From Staphylococcus croceilyticus (GTDB lineage Bacteria > Bacillota > Bacilli > Staphylococcales > Staphylococcaceae): DNA of 36,044 bases. Numbering within the stretch: position 1 is the first letter of the stretch; each line of letters starts with the position of its first letter. Positions 24,939 to 32,935 of this stretch are shown one piece after another. Where the stretch lies: NCBI RefSeq assembly GCF_002902575.1, contig NZ_PPRD01000038.1:1-36044 (forward strand), given 5' to 3'. Made by a program: the position numbers and the translations under genes. Under the pieces are notes generated by a model. The model was given only the letters and a program-made list of their open reading frames with translations. It did no database searches and was not told the DNA's origin.

Positions 24939-26912
24939 TTATTCATCCATAGATTCAGATGCTTTAATTTCATCATACGTTAATTTAGGTTTTAACATAC
25001 CATACATAATCGCTGAAACTATAGTACCTACGACTAAAGCGATTAATGTTTGTACGATGTGGCTAAAGTCTGTAGCTGCGATAACGATGATACCACCGTG
25101 TGGCGCATTAATTCTTGAACCAAGTGCTAATGCGATAGCGCCACCAATACCTGAACCTACCATCATTGACGGAATGATACGTAATGGGTCAGCTGCTGCG
25201 AATGGAATTGCACCTTCTGTGATGAATGAAAATCCCATCACATAGTTTGGTATGATTGAACCACGTTGTTCTTTAGTAAACTTACGTTTGAAAATGACCA
25301 TGGCTGTCGCAATTGCTAATGGTGGAATCATACCACCAACCATAGCTGCTGTAATTGGTGCCGCATTTCCTTCAGTTAAAGCAGCTGTTGCGAATACATA
25401 TGCCGCTTTGTTGAATGGACCACCCATATCGATAGCCATCATTGCGCCGATAACTAAACCAAGTAAGATAATGTTTGAACCTGATAAGCTGTTTAAACCA
25501 TTTAATAATAAGTTATTTAACCACGCTGCTGGAGGGTTAAATACATAAATCATTAATAAGCCAGTGATTGTTACACTTAATAATGGATAAATTAATGTTG
25601 GTTTTAAACCTTCTAGTGCTTGTGGTAAACCACGAGTAATATATTTAATACCTTGAGTTAAGTAACCTGCTAAGAAACCTGCAATAATACCACCGATAAA
25701 TCCTGAATCACCTGAAATAGCTAACATACCGCCAACTAAACCAGCTGCGAAACCTGGTTTATCTGCAATACTACGAGCAATGAAGCCAGCTAATACAGGA
25801 ATAATTAATGCGAAAGCACTATTTTTACCAATATTCCATAATTGTTCAGCAAATGGATTATAATCGGCTTTCTTAGGATCAAATGAAGTTGCTCCAAATA
25901 TGAACACAATTGCCATTAAGATACCACCAGCGATAACAAGTGGTAACATATTTGAAACACCGTTCATTAAGTGTTTATAGAATGCTTTACCGAAACTTTG
26001 TTTCTCATTACTTTCACTACTTTGAGCTTTTGAACCACCATCACGAGCTACGAAAGGTTTGCGACTTGTATCAAGTGCAGTGTTAATTAATTCTTCTGGA
26101 CGTTTAATACCATCAGCAACTGGTACTTCAACAACATTTTTACCATCGAAACGATCTGTTTCAACATGTACGTCAGCTGCAACAATAACACCTGTGGCTC
26201 TTTCGATATCTTGTTGAGTTAAATGATTTTTAATACCGCCAGAACCATTTGTTTCAACTTTAATTTTAACTCCCATTTTATCTGCTTGTTTTTTCAAAGC
26301 ATCACGCGCCATATAAGTATGAGCGATACCTGTAGGACAAGCTGTTACCGCAAGTACATATGGTTCGTTTGAATCTTGAGCTGTAGTACCAGCAGTTGTT
26401 GCACCAGCTGTAGCAGCTTCTTGTTCTTGTGCCTCTTTTTCTTCTTCTTTAGTCGCTTCATCATCTGCATTATCAATGATTTGAAGTATTTCTTCCGGAG
26501 AATTAGCGTGTAATAAATTTTCTCTTACTTTATCATCCATTAAAATACCTGATAACTTAGCTAATGCATCTAAATGTGTTTGTGCGCCACCTTCTGGAGC
26601 AGCAATCATAAAGAATAAGTGTGCAGGTTGTCCGTCTAAACTTTGATAATCCACGCCAGCTTTAGATTTACCAAAAGCAATTGCTGGAGATTTTACGGCA
26701 GCCACTTTAGCATGTGGAATGGCAATACCTTCACCAATACCAGTTGTACTTTGTGATTCACGATTATGAATGGCTTCTTTAAATTGCGCAATATCACTCA
26801 ATTTGCCAGCTTTATCTAATTGATTCACTAATTCGTCGATAACGCCATTTTTATCTGTAGCTGATAAATCCATCGCAATCGTTGATTTAGTTAGTAATTC
26901 TGTAATTCTCAT
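24939..26912 (-). CDS. fruA: PTS fructose transporter EIIABC
   Basis: A 657-residue three-domain phosphotransferase protein that imports fructose as fructose-1-phosphate. EIIA (1-150) carries the phosphorylated His67 in IPHAKV. A Glu- and Ala/Thr-rich linker (about 150-183) follows. EIIB carries Cys192 in VTACPTGIAHTYMA. EIIC (from about 310) has the membrane helices and a GGPFNKAAY segment. The domain order A-B-C is as usual in Gram-positive fructose systems. It follows fruK by five bases. Regulation is by FruR and CcpA at the operon promoter. Confidence 0.94.
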   Translation of the reverse strand: MRITELLTKSTIAMDLSATDKNGVIDELVNQLDKAGKLSDIAQFKEAIHNRESQSTTGIGEGIAIPHAKVAAVKSPAIAFGKSKAGVDYQSLDGQPAHLFFMIAAPEGGAQTHLDALAKLSGILMDDKVRENLLHANSPEEILQIIDNADDEATKEEEKEAQEQEAATAGATTAGTTAQDSNEPYVLAVTACPTGIAHTYMARDALKKQADKMGVKIKVETNGSGGIKNHLTQQDIERATGVIVAADVHVETDRFDGKNVVEVPVADGIKRPEELINTALDTSRKPFVARDGGSKAQSSESNEKQSFGKAFYKHLMNGVSNMLPLVIAGGILMAIVFIFGATSFDPKKADYNPFAEQLWNIGKNSAFALIIPVLAGFIARSIADKPGFAAGLVGGMLAISGDSGFIGGIIAGFLAGYLTQGIKYITRGLPQALEGLKPTLIYPLLSVTITGLLMIYVFNPPAAWLNNLLLNGLNSLSGSNIILLGLVIGAMMAIDMGGPFNKAAYVFATAALTEGNAAPITAAMVGGMIPPLAIATAMVIFKRKFTKEQRGSIIPNYVMGFSFITEGAIPFAAADPLRIIPSMMVGSGIGGAIALALGSRINAPHGGIIVIAATDFSHIVQTLIALVVGTIVSAIMYGMLKPKLTYDEIKASESMDE

Positions 26913-26917
26913 TTATT

Positions 26918-27838
26918 TCACTCCCCATCAAGTACTGTAACAGTAACTTGTAATTTAATATTTTCTATATCTTCAATAGTTGCTAAATCTTCTGTAAATG
27001 CTGTAGCTGTTCCAGAAGCTACTGCTTGTTGAAAAGCATCTTCTAGTGATAAACCAGATTCTAGACCAGCTACCATACCAGCAACTGTACTATCTCCAGA
27101 ACCTACAGTATTAACAACTTGTCCTTTAGGATTTTGTGCTTTAATACTGCGTTTATCATCAATGTAGATAGCGCCATCGCCACCTAGAGAAATGATGACA
27201 GATTGAGCACCCTCTTTTAAAATTTCTCTACCATATTTCACAACATCTTCGTCACTAGTGACTGTCATATTAAACATTTCTTCCAACTCATCTTTATTTG
27301 GTTTAATAAATAATGGTTGATATTTTAATACAGTGTTAACTAAATCTTTTTCAGCATCGACTACTAATTTAGCGCCTGTTTGTTGCGTAATACTAGCAAT
27401 CTGAGCGTAAGCATCACTTGGAATACTTTTCGGAACGCTACCAGCTACAATAACTGTATCTTCTGCTGTTATTTGCTTAATTTGAGTTAACAATGACTGA
27501 AATTGTTCAGCTGTCACATTAGGACCTGGTGCATTAATTTCTGTTTCATCGCCAGATTTCAATTTAACGTTAATACGTGTATCATCATCTACTTTAATGA
27601 AATCTGTTTTAATATCACTTTGTTGTAAAGTATTAGCGATAAAATCTCCTGGAAAGCCTCCAGCAAATCCTAAAGCAGTCGATTGAACACCTAGTGTCTT
27701 TAACACACGTGATACATTAATGCCTTTGCCCCCAGCAAATTTATACGTTGCTTTGGCTCTATTTAAACCTTTAAGTTCAAAACCATCCGTAAACATAATG
27801 TAATCGATGGATGGATTAAACGTTACTGTGTAAATCAT
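26918..27838 (-). CDS. fruK: 1-phosphofructokinase
   Basis: A 306-residue PfkB-family sugar kinase that phosphorylates the fructose-1-phosphate delivered by FruA to fructose-1,6-bisphosphate. The N-terminal FAGGKGINVSRVL motif and the C-terminal anion-hole motif NTVGSGDSTVAG, with catalytic Asp249, are both clear. Its start overlaps the fruR stop by ATGA (27835-27838), so the genes are coupled. Some staphylococcal genomes call this gene fruB. Confidence 0.93.
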   Translation of the reverse strand: MIYTVTFNPSIDYIMFTDGFELKGLNRAKATYKFAGGKGINVSRVLKTLGVQSTALGFAGGFPGDFIANTLQQSDIKTDFIKVDDDTRINVKLKSGDETEINAPGPNVTAEQFQSLLTQIKQITAEDTVIVAGSVPKSIPSDAYAQIASITQQTGAKLVVDAEKDLVNTVLKYQPLFIKPNKDELEEMFNMTVTSDEDVVKYGREILKEGAQSVIISLGGDGAIYIDDKRSIKAQNPKGQVVNTVGSGDSTVAGMVAGLESGLSLEDAFQQAVASGTATAFTEDLATIEDIENIKLQVTVTVLDGE

Positions 27839-28596
27839 GACTCTCCTCCTAAAAATTGATATTTATCTCTATATTTAGCGTAGTGCTTATGCAGTTTTAC
27901 TTGTTTAGATACGATGAATTCAACTTTGTGATTGCCTATGGAAACATTCGCGAAATAGACTTCATCTAGTTTTGAATGATCAAATAAAATATAAGATTGC
28001 GTTGATTGTTCAATCGCTTTTTCTTTAATCAATGCTTCTTTTTCATCTGGAGTAGTTAAGCCATAGTTAAGATCAATACCATTCATTCCTAAAAATGCCT
28101 TATCAAAACAATAACGACCTAAAGTATGTAAGGCGCTTGCTCCTACTGTTGCAAGTGTAGTGGCTTTGACTTCCCCACCTATCATTAATGTTTTAATACC
28201 TTGATTCAAAAGTTTCTCTACATGTGTGAGACCATTGGTTACTACTACAATATTTTTGGCTTTTATAAAAGGAATCATTTCAATTGTAGAAGAACCGGCA
28301 TCCATAAATATGCAATCATTATCTTGAATTAATTGCGCAGCTACTTTTCCAATTTCTCGTTTTTCTTTTAAGTTCAACGATAATTTTTCAGAAAGTACAG
28401 GTTCACTATTGCGCTTACTATTAAGCATCGCCCCTCCGTGAACACGTTGAAGACGGCCTAATTGTTGTAACTTTGATAAATCTCTTCTTACAGTTGAAGC
28501 ACTACAACCTGTGCGTTCAATCAATTCTTGAAGGGTCAAAAAGTCAGTTTTCTTCAGTTCTTGTAGTATAATGTCATGTCGTTTTTCTGAAATCAT
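27835..28596 (-). CDS. fruR: DeoR-family fructose operon repressor
   Basis: A 253-residue DeoR-type regulator. An N-terminal winged helix-turn-helix (about 17-50, LQELIERTGCSASTVRRDLSKL) precedes the sugar-phosphate sensor domain. In related bacteria fructose-1-phosphate releases FruR from DNA. The ATG at 28596 is preferred over a GTG at 28614 because GGGGTGA lies five bases before it and the protein then opens MISEKRHDIILQEL, the family norm. It is the first gene of its own operon, so it is autoregulated. The candidate operator overlaps the -35 box. Confidence 0.92.
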   Translation of the reverse strand: MISEKRHDIILQELKKTDFLTLQELIERTGCSASTVRRDLSKLQQLGRLQRVHGGAMLNSKRNSEPVLSEKLSLNLKEKREIGKVAAQLIQDNDCIFMDAGSSTIEMIPFIKAKNIVVVTNGLTHVEKLLNQGIKTLMIGGEVKATTLATVGASALHTLGRYCFDKAFLGMNGIDLNYGLTTPDEKEALIKEKAIEQSTQSYILFDHSKLDEVYFANVSIGNHKVEFIVSKQVKLHKHYAKYRDKYQFLGGES

Positions 28597-28619
28597 TAGT
28601 TCACCCCTCTTCACCCCAA

Positions 28620-28648
28620 ATTATAATGTGTGCGCTTACATTTTTCAA
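28620..28648 (-). promoter_or_regulatory. Promoter of the fru operon
   Basis: The minus strand has TTGAAA (28648-28643), an exact 17-base spacer and a perfect TATAAT (28625-28620), 24 bases before the fruR ATG. The spacer is almost filled by the cre site, and the FruR-type repeats begin at the -35 box. Confidence 0.75.
28627..28640. promoter_or_regulatory. cre site for CcpA in the fru promoter
   Basis: The minus strand reads TGTAAGCGCACACA, 13 of 14 matches to TGWAANCGNTNWCA. It lies between -35 and -10, where CcpA would block RNA polymerase. Confidence 0.7.
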
Positions 28649-28685
28649 TCAAAAATTGTCAAAAACATTCAAAAACATTCAAAAT
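28646..28685. promoter_or_regulatory. Four phased 10-bp direct repeats, probable FruR operator
   Basis: Consecutive decamers CAATCAAAAA, TTGTCAAAAA, CATTCAAAAA and CATTCAAAAT occupy 28646-28685 with no gap. Exact 10-bp spacing puts all copies on one face of the helix. They run upstream from the -35 box. DeoR-family regulators commonly bind direct repeats. Assignment to FruR is by position. Confidence 0.6.
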
Positions 28686-28698
28686 ATCTATAAAAAAA

Positions 28699-28743
28699 TA
28701 ACAGATATTGCGTCCTTAATTCATTCTTAAACAATATCTGTTA
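28699..28743 (-). terminator. Terminator of the YbaK-like gene
   Basis: Perfect 12-bp stem (28699-28710 with 28732-28743), followed by seven T on the minus strand. It insulates the fru promoter from the upstream gene. Confidence 0.9.
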
Positions 28744-28753
28744 ATATATTTCG

Positions 28754-29233
28754 TTATTTTTGAAGGATATTGGCTGTTTGAGCATGTGTAATGTCAATTA
28801 AATCATTAACATTTACTACGATTTGAATGCCACGTTGGCCCCCACTCACATGTATTCTCTCTCTTTCTAAAACCGATTGATCAATAGTAGTTTTAAATAG
28901 ATGTTTCATACCAACCGGTGAACAGCCACCACGGATATAACCTGTGACCTGTTTTAAATTCTCCACTGGCATTAAAGTAAGTTTCTTCTCATTAACTACA
29001 TGCGCCGCTTCTTTTAAATCTAATGTTTCATTTACAGGTATTACAAAGACAAAGTGATCATGGTTCGCATTTTCTAACACTAATGTCTTATATACATCGT
29101 CCACATTAGCCCCGACAATATGAGCAATCGCTTTGCCATCCATATGACCATCGCTTACTTCATATGTTCTTACTTCATAATTAATCTTCGCTCTATCTAA
29201 CATACGCATAGCATTTGTTTTTTTATGCTTCAT
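28754..29233 (-). CDS. ybaK: Cys-tRNA(Pro) deacylase, YbaK/EbsC family
   Basis: A 159-residue editing-domain protein that hydrolyses cysteine mischarged on tRNA-Pro. Family features are the KTLVLE strand (about 50), the conserved Lys-rich helix KLTLMPVENLKQVTGYIRGGCSPVG with the GGCSPVG motif, and HVSGGQRGIQI near the end. Length is normal. It is transcribed alone between an unknown membrane-anchored protein gene and the fru operon, with its own terminator. Confidence 0.88.
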   Translation of the reverse strand: MKHKKTNAMRMLDRAKINYEVRTYEVSDGHMDGKAIAHIVGANVDDVYKTLVLENANHDHFVFVIPVNETLDLKEAAHVVNEKKLTLMPVENLKQVTGYIRGGCSPVGMKHLFKTTIDQSVLERERIHVSGGQRGIQIVVNVNDLIDITHAQTANILQK

Positions 29234-29291
29234 TTTATCACCTCGTTCATATTCATCCTTATTCTACTACTATTTGGCCAAAATAGAAAAA

Positions 29292-29322
29292 AGCGCTCTT
29301 TTCTACTTATAGAAAAGGCGCT
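29292..29322 (-). terminator. Terminator of the 161-residue protein gene
   Basis: AGCGC (29292-29296) with GCGCT (29318-29322), a bulged T, then CTTTTCTA (29298-29305) with TAGAAAAG (29310-29317). It is followed on the minus strand by TTTTTCTAT. It begins right at the stop codon. Confidence 0.85.
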
Positions 29323-29323
29323 A

Positions 29324-29809
29324 TCACTTATTAGTTGCTGTTATTGGTTCAATTTTACCCATCTTATTAATTGCGATTTCGTTTTCTTGCTTGTGGTTGC
29401 TAGATTGAAGCGTAAATGTCACATCTTGATTAGTCTCATCTGTTTGATTCAGTTGCACTGCTTTCCCGTAATGTTGCTTCGAATAATTCTCAGCTATAAT
29501 TTTGCATTCTTCAACTGAATACGTATGTTTCGGCTCAGTTTTGTTTTGTCGTAATTGATTATAACGAATTTCCGCTTTTTGCTCTGCTGCATTCTTTTCT
29601 GATGCTTTTGCCGTATGGTTGCTACTAATATTTAATATATCTTTGGCTGCTGATACTTTTCCCATTTTTGAAAATGAAGAAATCGTGTGATGTACTTTAG
29701 CTAAGGCATCTTGATTTGTTGCGATAAACAGTAAAAAGGCTAAGCAAATTGATAAAATAAAAGCTACCATACCTAATAGTATGTTTTTAAAGTTCATCTC
29801 CTTACCCAC
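29324..29809 (-). CDS. Membrane-anchored extracellular protein of unknown function
   Basis: A 161-residue protein with one N-terminal hydrophobic helix (about 8-29). The polar remainder should lie outside the cell. It has a helical, Lys/Glu/Ala-rich middle (about 50-90) and a C-terminal part (about 95-155) resembling a small alpha-beta domain, with a single cysteine in VEECKIIAENYSKQHYG. There is no lipobox, sortase signal or known enzyme motif. The start is uncertain: GTG at 29809 has only a weak GAGAG site, and the ATG four codons later has AAGGAG too close to it. It is a single gene with its own terminator. I do not recognise the family. Confidence 0.7.
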   Translation of the reverse strand: MGKEMNFKNILLGMVAFILSICLAFLLFIATNQDALAKVHHTISSFSKMGKVSAAKDILNISSNHTAKASEKNAAEQKAEIRYNQLRQNKTEPKHTYSVEECKIIAENYSKQHYGKAVQLNQTDETNQDVTFTLQSSNHKQENEIAINKMGKIEPITATNK

Positions 29810-29881
29810 ATTTCTCTCTAAATTTTTTTCTTATCTTAACATACAAATGGGCAAAAATAATTAGGTAGACTGCAATTTAAA

Positions 29882-29907
29882 ATAACTGTAATCTTTGTAA
29901 CAGTTAT
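29882..29907. promoter_or_regulatory. Inverted repeat upstream of the 161-residue protein gene
   Basis: ATAACTGT (29882-29889) and ACAGTTAT (29900-29907) form a perfect eight-bp inverted repeat with a 10-base centre and no T-run. It lies about 75-100 bases upstream of the start. The spacing does not fit a WalR box. Possible operator. Confidence 0.3.
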
Positions 29908-29962
29908 ATTACCGAACGACTTGATATTGTTACATATTGACAACTTAAATGTAAAAAACAAT

Positions 29963-30002
29963 AACCTCTCTTGTTAATATTTTCATATTAACTAGAGAGG
30001 TT
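29963..30002 (-). terminator. Terminator of norA
   Basis: Nine-bp outer stem (29963-29971 with 29994-30002), one T.T mismatch, then eight pairs (29973-29980 with 29985-29992) and a TTTC loop. The minus strand continues with ATTGTTTTTT. Confidence 0.9.
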
Positions 30003-30012
30003 TAGTGTAGGT

Positions 30013-31185
30013 TTATTTAGATGTATTACGAGCACGTCGTTTCGTTTGCAATGCCTTTTCAATAAAAATAATAATAATACCGAGTAACATGACGACGATA
30101 GACATATATAATGGAAATTCTAAGTTTATATCGAATAGTGCGCCTGCTACGAGTGGGCCTATGAAGTTACCCATACTAGTAAATGTAGAGTTTAAACCAC
30201 CGGCAAAGCCTTGGCGATTGCCTGCAATATTTGAGTAATAGTTTGTAAGTGCTGGACGAATTAAATCGAAGCCAATAAAGACAATGAAACTAATAATCAT
30301 AATTGTCCAGTAACTATTGGATAATATAAGTAATCCTAGCACGATAGCTGAATATAATAATGACCACACAATAAATGTTAATTCTGTCATATATTTCATA
30401 AATTTATCGAAAAAGAAGACTTGGAAAACAGCGCCTGCGATACCGCCACCAACAATAGCAATTGAGATATCTCGTGGTGTGTAATCTGCTTTTTCAGATG
30501 TATATAATGAGAATAACGTTTCAAACGCTGACAAACCGAATGCTAAAACCAGTGTTAAAATAATTGGTGTAATGAAGACTTTCCAGTTAATTTTAGTAAG
30601 GACTTCTGGTTCAAAGTTATGGAATGTCTCGTTCGATTCATGTCGTGGATTATGAATTAATATTATAGACATGATAAATGCTAGGACGCCAAGTGTACCT
30701 GCGAAATAAAACGGCGCTCGATGTGAGAATTCAGCTAGAAAGCCACCTATTCCTGGTCCAAGGATAAATCCTGAATTAATAATGGCAGACATATAACCAA
30801 AGTTCTTAGCTTTATCTTTGGCCGGCGAAATATCCGCAATCATACCGGTTACCCCTGGCATAACCATACCTGCGCTAAATCCACCTAAAACTCTTGAAAC
30901 AATTAATGTTGAAAAATGATGACCTACTGCAAATAAATATTCTGAAATAGCGAATAAAATAAGACCGATACAAATAATTAATTTTTTACCTAATTTATCT
31001 GCTAAGGTTCCTCCAAATGGTGAAATAATCATTTGGGATAGTGCAAAGGCTGCGACTAATATACCAAGATCGCTCCCTTTTAATCCTAAATCTTTTAAGT
31101 ACACAGGTAGAACTGGAATTACTAGCCCTATACCTACAAAAATCAAGAATATATTAAAATATAATGTAAATAATTGTTTTCTCAT
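30013..31185 (-). CDS. norA: Multidrug efflux MFS transporter NorA
   Basis: A 390-residue, 12-helix major facilitator antiporter. It closely follows S. aureus NorA, a fluoroquinolone, dye and disinfectant exporter. Similarity runs from the opening YFNIFLIFVGIGLVIPVLPVYLKDLG (conserved in long blocks) through GGTLADKLGKK (motif A) and GYMSAIINSGFILGPGIGGF (motif C). The start at 31185 is chosen over 31218 because GAGGTGA precedes the ATG and the length then matches NorA. This is a chromosomal core gene in staphylococci. Its presence alone does not imply resistance. A perfect inverted repeat lies in its promoter region. Confidence 0.92.
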   Translation of the reverse strand: MRKQLFTLYFNIFLIFVGIGLVIPVLPVYLKDLGLKGSDLGILVAAFALSQMIISPFGGTLADKLGKKLIICIGLILFAISEYLFAVGHHFSTLIVSRVLGGFSAGMVMPGVTGMIADISPAKDKAKNFGYMSAIINSGFILGPGIGGFLAEFSHRAPFYFAGTLGVLAFIMSIILIHNPRHESNETFHNFEPEVLTKINWKVFITPIILTLVLAFGLSAFETLFSLYTSEKADYTPRDISIAIVGGGIAGAVFQVFFFDKFMKYMTELTFIVWSLLYSAIVLGLLILSNSYWTIMIISFIVFIGFDLIRPALTNYYSNIAGNRQGFAGGLNSTFTSMGNFIGPLVAGALFDINLEFPLYMSIVVMLLGIIIIFIEKALQTKRRARNTSK

Positions 31186-31280
31186 GCTGTCACCTCTTTT
31201 CAAAGAATATATCTTCATATAATTTTATTAATACATTTAGTTAAAAATTACATAATATTGAAACATTGTATACTATTCTC

Positions 31281-31300
31281 TTCCTATATTACAATAGGAA
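31281..31300. promoter_or_regulatory. Perfect inverted repeat in the norA control region
   Basis: TTCCTAT-ATTACA-ATAGGAA lies about 100 bases upstream of norA. It overlaps a minus-strand TTGTAA that could be a -35 for TACAAT or TATACA 16-18 bases on. It also lies upstream of the divergent PPC gene promoter. Candidate operator. No regulator is assigned. Confidence 0.4.
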
Positions 31301-31318
31301 ATTATAAATTCTAAATCA

Positions 31319-31348
31319 TTCAACTTATAGCGCGTTTCAACGTATAAT
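31319..31348 (+). promoter_or_regulatory. Promoter of the PPC-domain protein gene
   Basis: TTCAAC (31319-31324), an 18-base spacer and a perfect TATAAT (31343-31348), 34 bases before the ATG. Confidence 0.45.
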
Positions 31349-31381
31349 AAAAGTAACTACTATTTATCTGAGGTGATAACG

Positions 31382-31801
31382 ATGAAATATCAAAAAGACG
31401 GTAAAACATTTCTTTTAGTGTTAGATAAAGGTGAAGATATTGTAGAAAAAGTAACGCAGTTTGCTAAAGAGCATGAAATGAAATTTGGTACAGTAAGTGG
31501 TATTGGCGCGTGTGACAATGTAACGCTAAATTTCTATAATTTAGAAACTCAAAAATACGAAGCGCGAGAAGTAAATGAAGCTCTAGAATTAACAAGTTTA
31601 TTAGGTAATATTTCGCATATTGGTGAACAGCCCTTTGCACATTTACATGGAACATTTGGTACGCGTGATTTTCAAACATTAAGTGGTCATTTAACTAAAG
31701 CTAAAGTATCCGCTACAGCTGAAATTGTAATCACAATGACAAACATGGATATTAATCGTACACACGACAGTGAAACAGGCTTAAATTTATTGCACCCATA
31801 A
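31382..31801 (+). CDS. PPC (DUF296) domain protein
   Basis: A 139-residue single-domain protein of the PPC/DUF296 family, related to the plant AT-hook partner domain and bacterial homologues of unknown role. The GTVSGIGACDNVTLNFY segment, the paired histidines in FAHLHGTFG and SGHL are the family marks. The histidines suggest a metal site. The ATG at 31382 is preferred over a GTG at 31373 because GAGGTGA lies six bases before it. It is a single cistron with its own promoter and terminator. The DNA-binding label sometimes attached to the family is not supported by any AT-hook here. Confidence 0.8.
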   Translation: MKYQKDGKTFLLVLDKGEDIVEKVTQFAKEHEMKFGTVSGIGACDNVTLNFYNLETQKYEAREVNEALELTSLLGNISHIGEQPFAHLHGTFGTRDFQTLSGHLTKAKVSATAEIVITMTNMDINRTHDSETGLNLLHP

Positions 31802-31811
31802 ATTTCCGTTT

Positions 31812-31846
31812 ATCGGCTATTTATTAAAAATGGATAAATAGCTGAT
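31812..31846 (+). terminator. Terminator of the PPC-domain gene
   Basis: Thirteen-bp stem (31812-31824 with 31834-31846, one G.U), a nine-base loop, then TGTTTTTG. Confidence 0.82.
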
Positions 31847-31936
31847 TGTTTTTGTCTTCAATACTATGTTCAAATTAATATGCAATATACAGGTAAATTA
31901 GTTGATTCCATATTTGTGAAAGTTTAATATTAAACA

Positions 31937-31965
31937 TTGACTAAACAAATTTAGCGTTTTATTAA
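31937..31965 (+). promoter_or_regulatory. Promoter of the DUF1361 gene
   Basis: TTGACT (31937-31942), a 17-base spacer and TATTAA (31960-31965). Transcription would start near 31972, leaving a very short leader. Confidence 0.5.
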
Positions 31966-31988
31966 TATCAAAGAAAGTAGTGTATGAT

Positions 31989-32606
31989 ATGACCGCGCGT
32001 TATATTGCAAGGATATATTTTATTATTCTTTTTACTGTGTCATTATTTGAAACTAGAGTTTTTAATTTTATAAGTTTGAATCTTTTTTTAGCTTATATAC
32101 CTTTTGAGTTATGTTTGCTTTTAAGACTTTTCAGACCTAGAAAGCCATTTGAGTGGCCACTATTTATTGTGTTCGCGCTTATTTTTATATTGTTAGTGCC
32201 TAACACTTTTTATATGCTGACAGACTTAATACATCTAAACCAATTCACTTTTGATTTTTACGTACGTTTAAATTTAATGGAATGGATTTATTTCACATAC
32301 TTACTTTTAGGTGTCTTTTTAGCAATTTATTGTATGGTATTAATTTTCATTAATTTATCTCATATCACTTCATATAAATGGCTTAATCGTTCATTAATTA
32401 TCGTATTAATGTTTTTAAATGGTTTAGGCATTTACATGGGACGTTTCTTAAGATTCCATACCGTACATCTCATTACGAGACCATTTACGATTATCCAACA
32501 AGTGCTTAATGAGTTAAATCTTCATACCATTATTTTCGTATTATTAATGGTATTACTACAAGCTGTTATTATTTTATTTGTAAAAGGAGTGCGTGTAGCG
32601 AAATGA
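31989..32606 (+). CDS. DUF1361 integral membrane protein
   Basis: About 205 residues with some six membrane helices. The segments LLVPNTFYMLTDLIHL and NGLGIYMGRFLRFHTV match the two conserved motifs of DUF1361, whose function is unknown. The start is uncertain: GTG at 31980 and ATG at 31989 are both in frame, and only a weak AAAGAAAG precedes them. The ATG is preferred since the likely transcription start is only eight bases before the GTG. It overlaps the next gene by ATGA (32603-32606), so the two proteins are probably made together. Confidence 0.78.
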   Translation: MTARYIARIYFIILFTVSLFETRVFNFISLNLFLAYIPFELCLLLRLFRPRKPFEWPLFIVFALIFILLVPNTFYMLTDLIHLNQFTFDFYVRLNLMEWIYFTYLLLGVFLAIYCMVLIFINLSHITSYKWLNRSLIIVLMFLNGLGIYMGRFLRFHTVHLITRPFTIIQQVLNELNLHTIIFVLLMVLLQAVIILFVKGVRVAK

Positions 32607-32878
32607 TGAATATTTTTTTACTCCTTATTGTAATAGTAGCTTTGCAACTTGTTATAGGTCATTTCTTTAATCGTATCGGTTTCAGTATGAAAAATAGTTT
32701 ATTACTTATGCTATTACCACTAGGTATCGGTTTATTTCTAGTACAAGTTTTTTATTATGAACGTCACTACCCTAGATGGGAAGTACCGTTTCACGTAAAA
32801 CTTAGATTAAAATATATGTATTTAATCACTTTCTTAGAATATGTAGCCGTTTATCTCTGCATATTCGTTTTAAGATAA
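32603..32878 (+). CDS. Small membrane protein coupled to the DUF1361 gene
   Basis: A 91-residue protein with three hydrophobic helices (about 3-20, 32-50 and 70-90) joined by charged loops, FYYERHYPRWEVPFHVKLRLKY among them. I do not recognise a family. Its first ATG overlaps the stop of the DUF1361 gene, with AGGAG 13 bases upstream and inside that gene. The overlap and shared hydrophobic character suggest a two-component membrane complex, which is inference only. It ends before a hairpin shared with the convergent photolyase gene. Confidence 0.68.
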   Translation: MMNIFLLLIVIVALQLVIGHFFNRIGFSMKNSLLLMLLPLGIGLFLVQVFYYERHYPRWEVPFHVKLRLKYMYLITFLEYVAVYLCIFVLR

Positions 32879-32894
32879 TACTATATGAGGAAAA

Positions 32895-32930
32895 AGGCGA
32901 GTTCTATTTTAATTCCAATAGAACTCGCCT
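32895..32930. terminator. Terminator between the small membrane protein gene and the photolyase gene
   Basis: Perfect 14-bp G+C-rich stem (32895-32908 with 32917-32930). Five T follow on the minus strand (photolyase side). The plus side has CTTATTT and may also terminate. Confidence 0.85.
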
Positions 32931-32935
32931 CTTAT

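Noticed and set aside
29882-29907. WalR box upstream of the 161-residue protein gene
   Set aside because: Two TGTAA-like halves occur, but only three bases apart rather than the required five.
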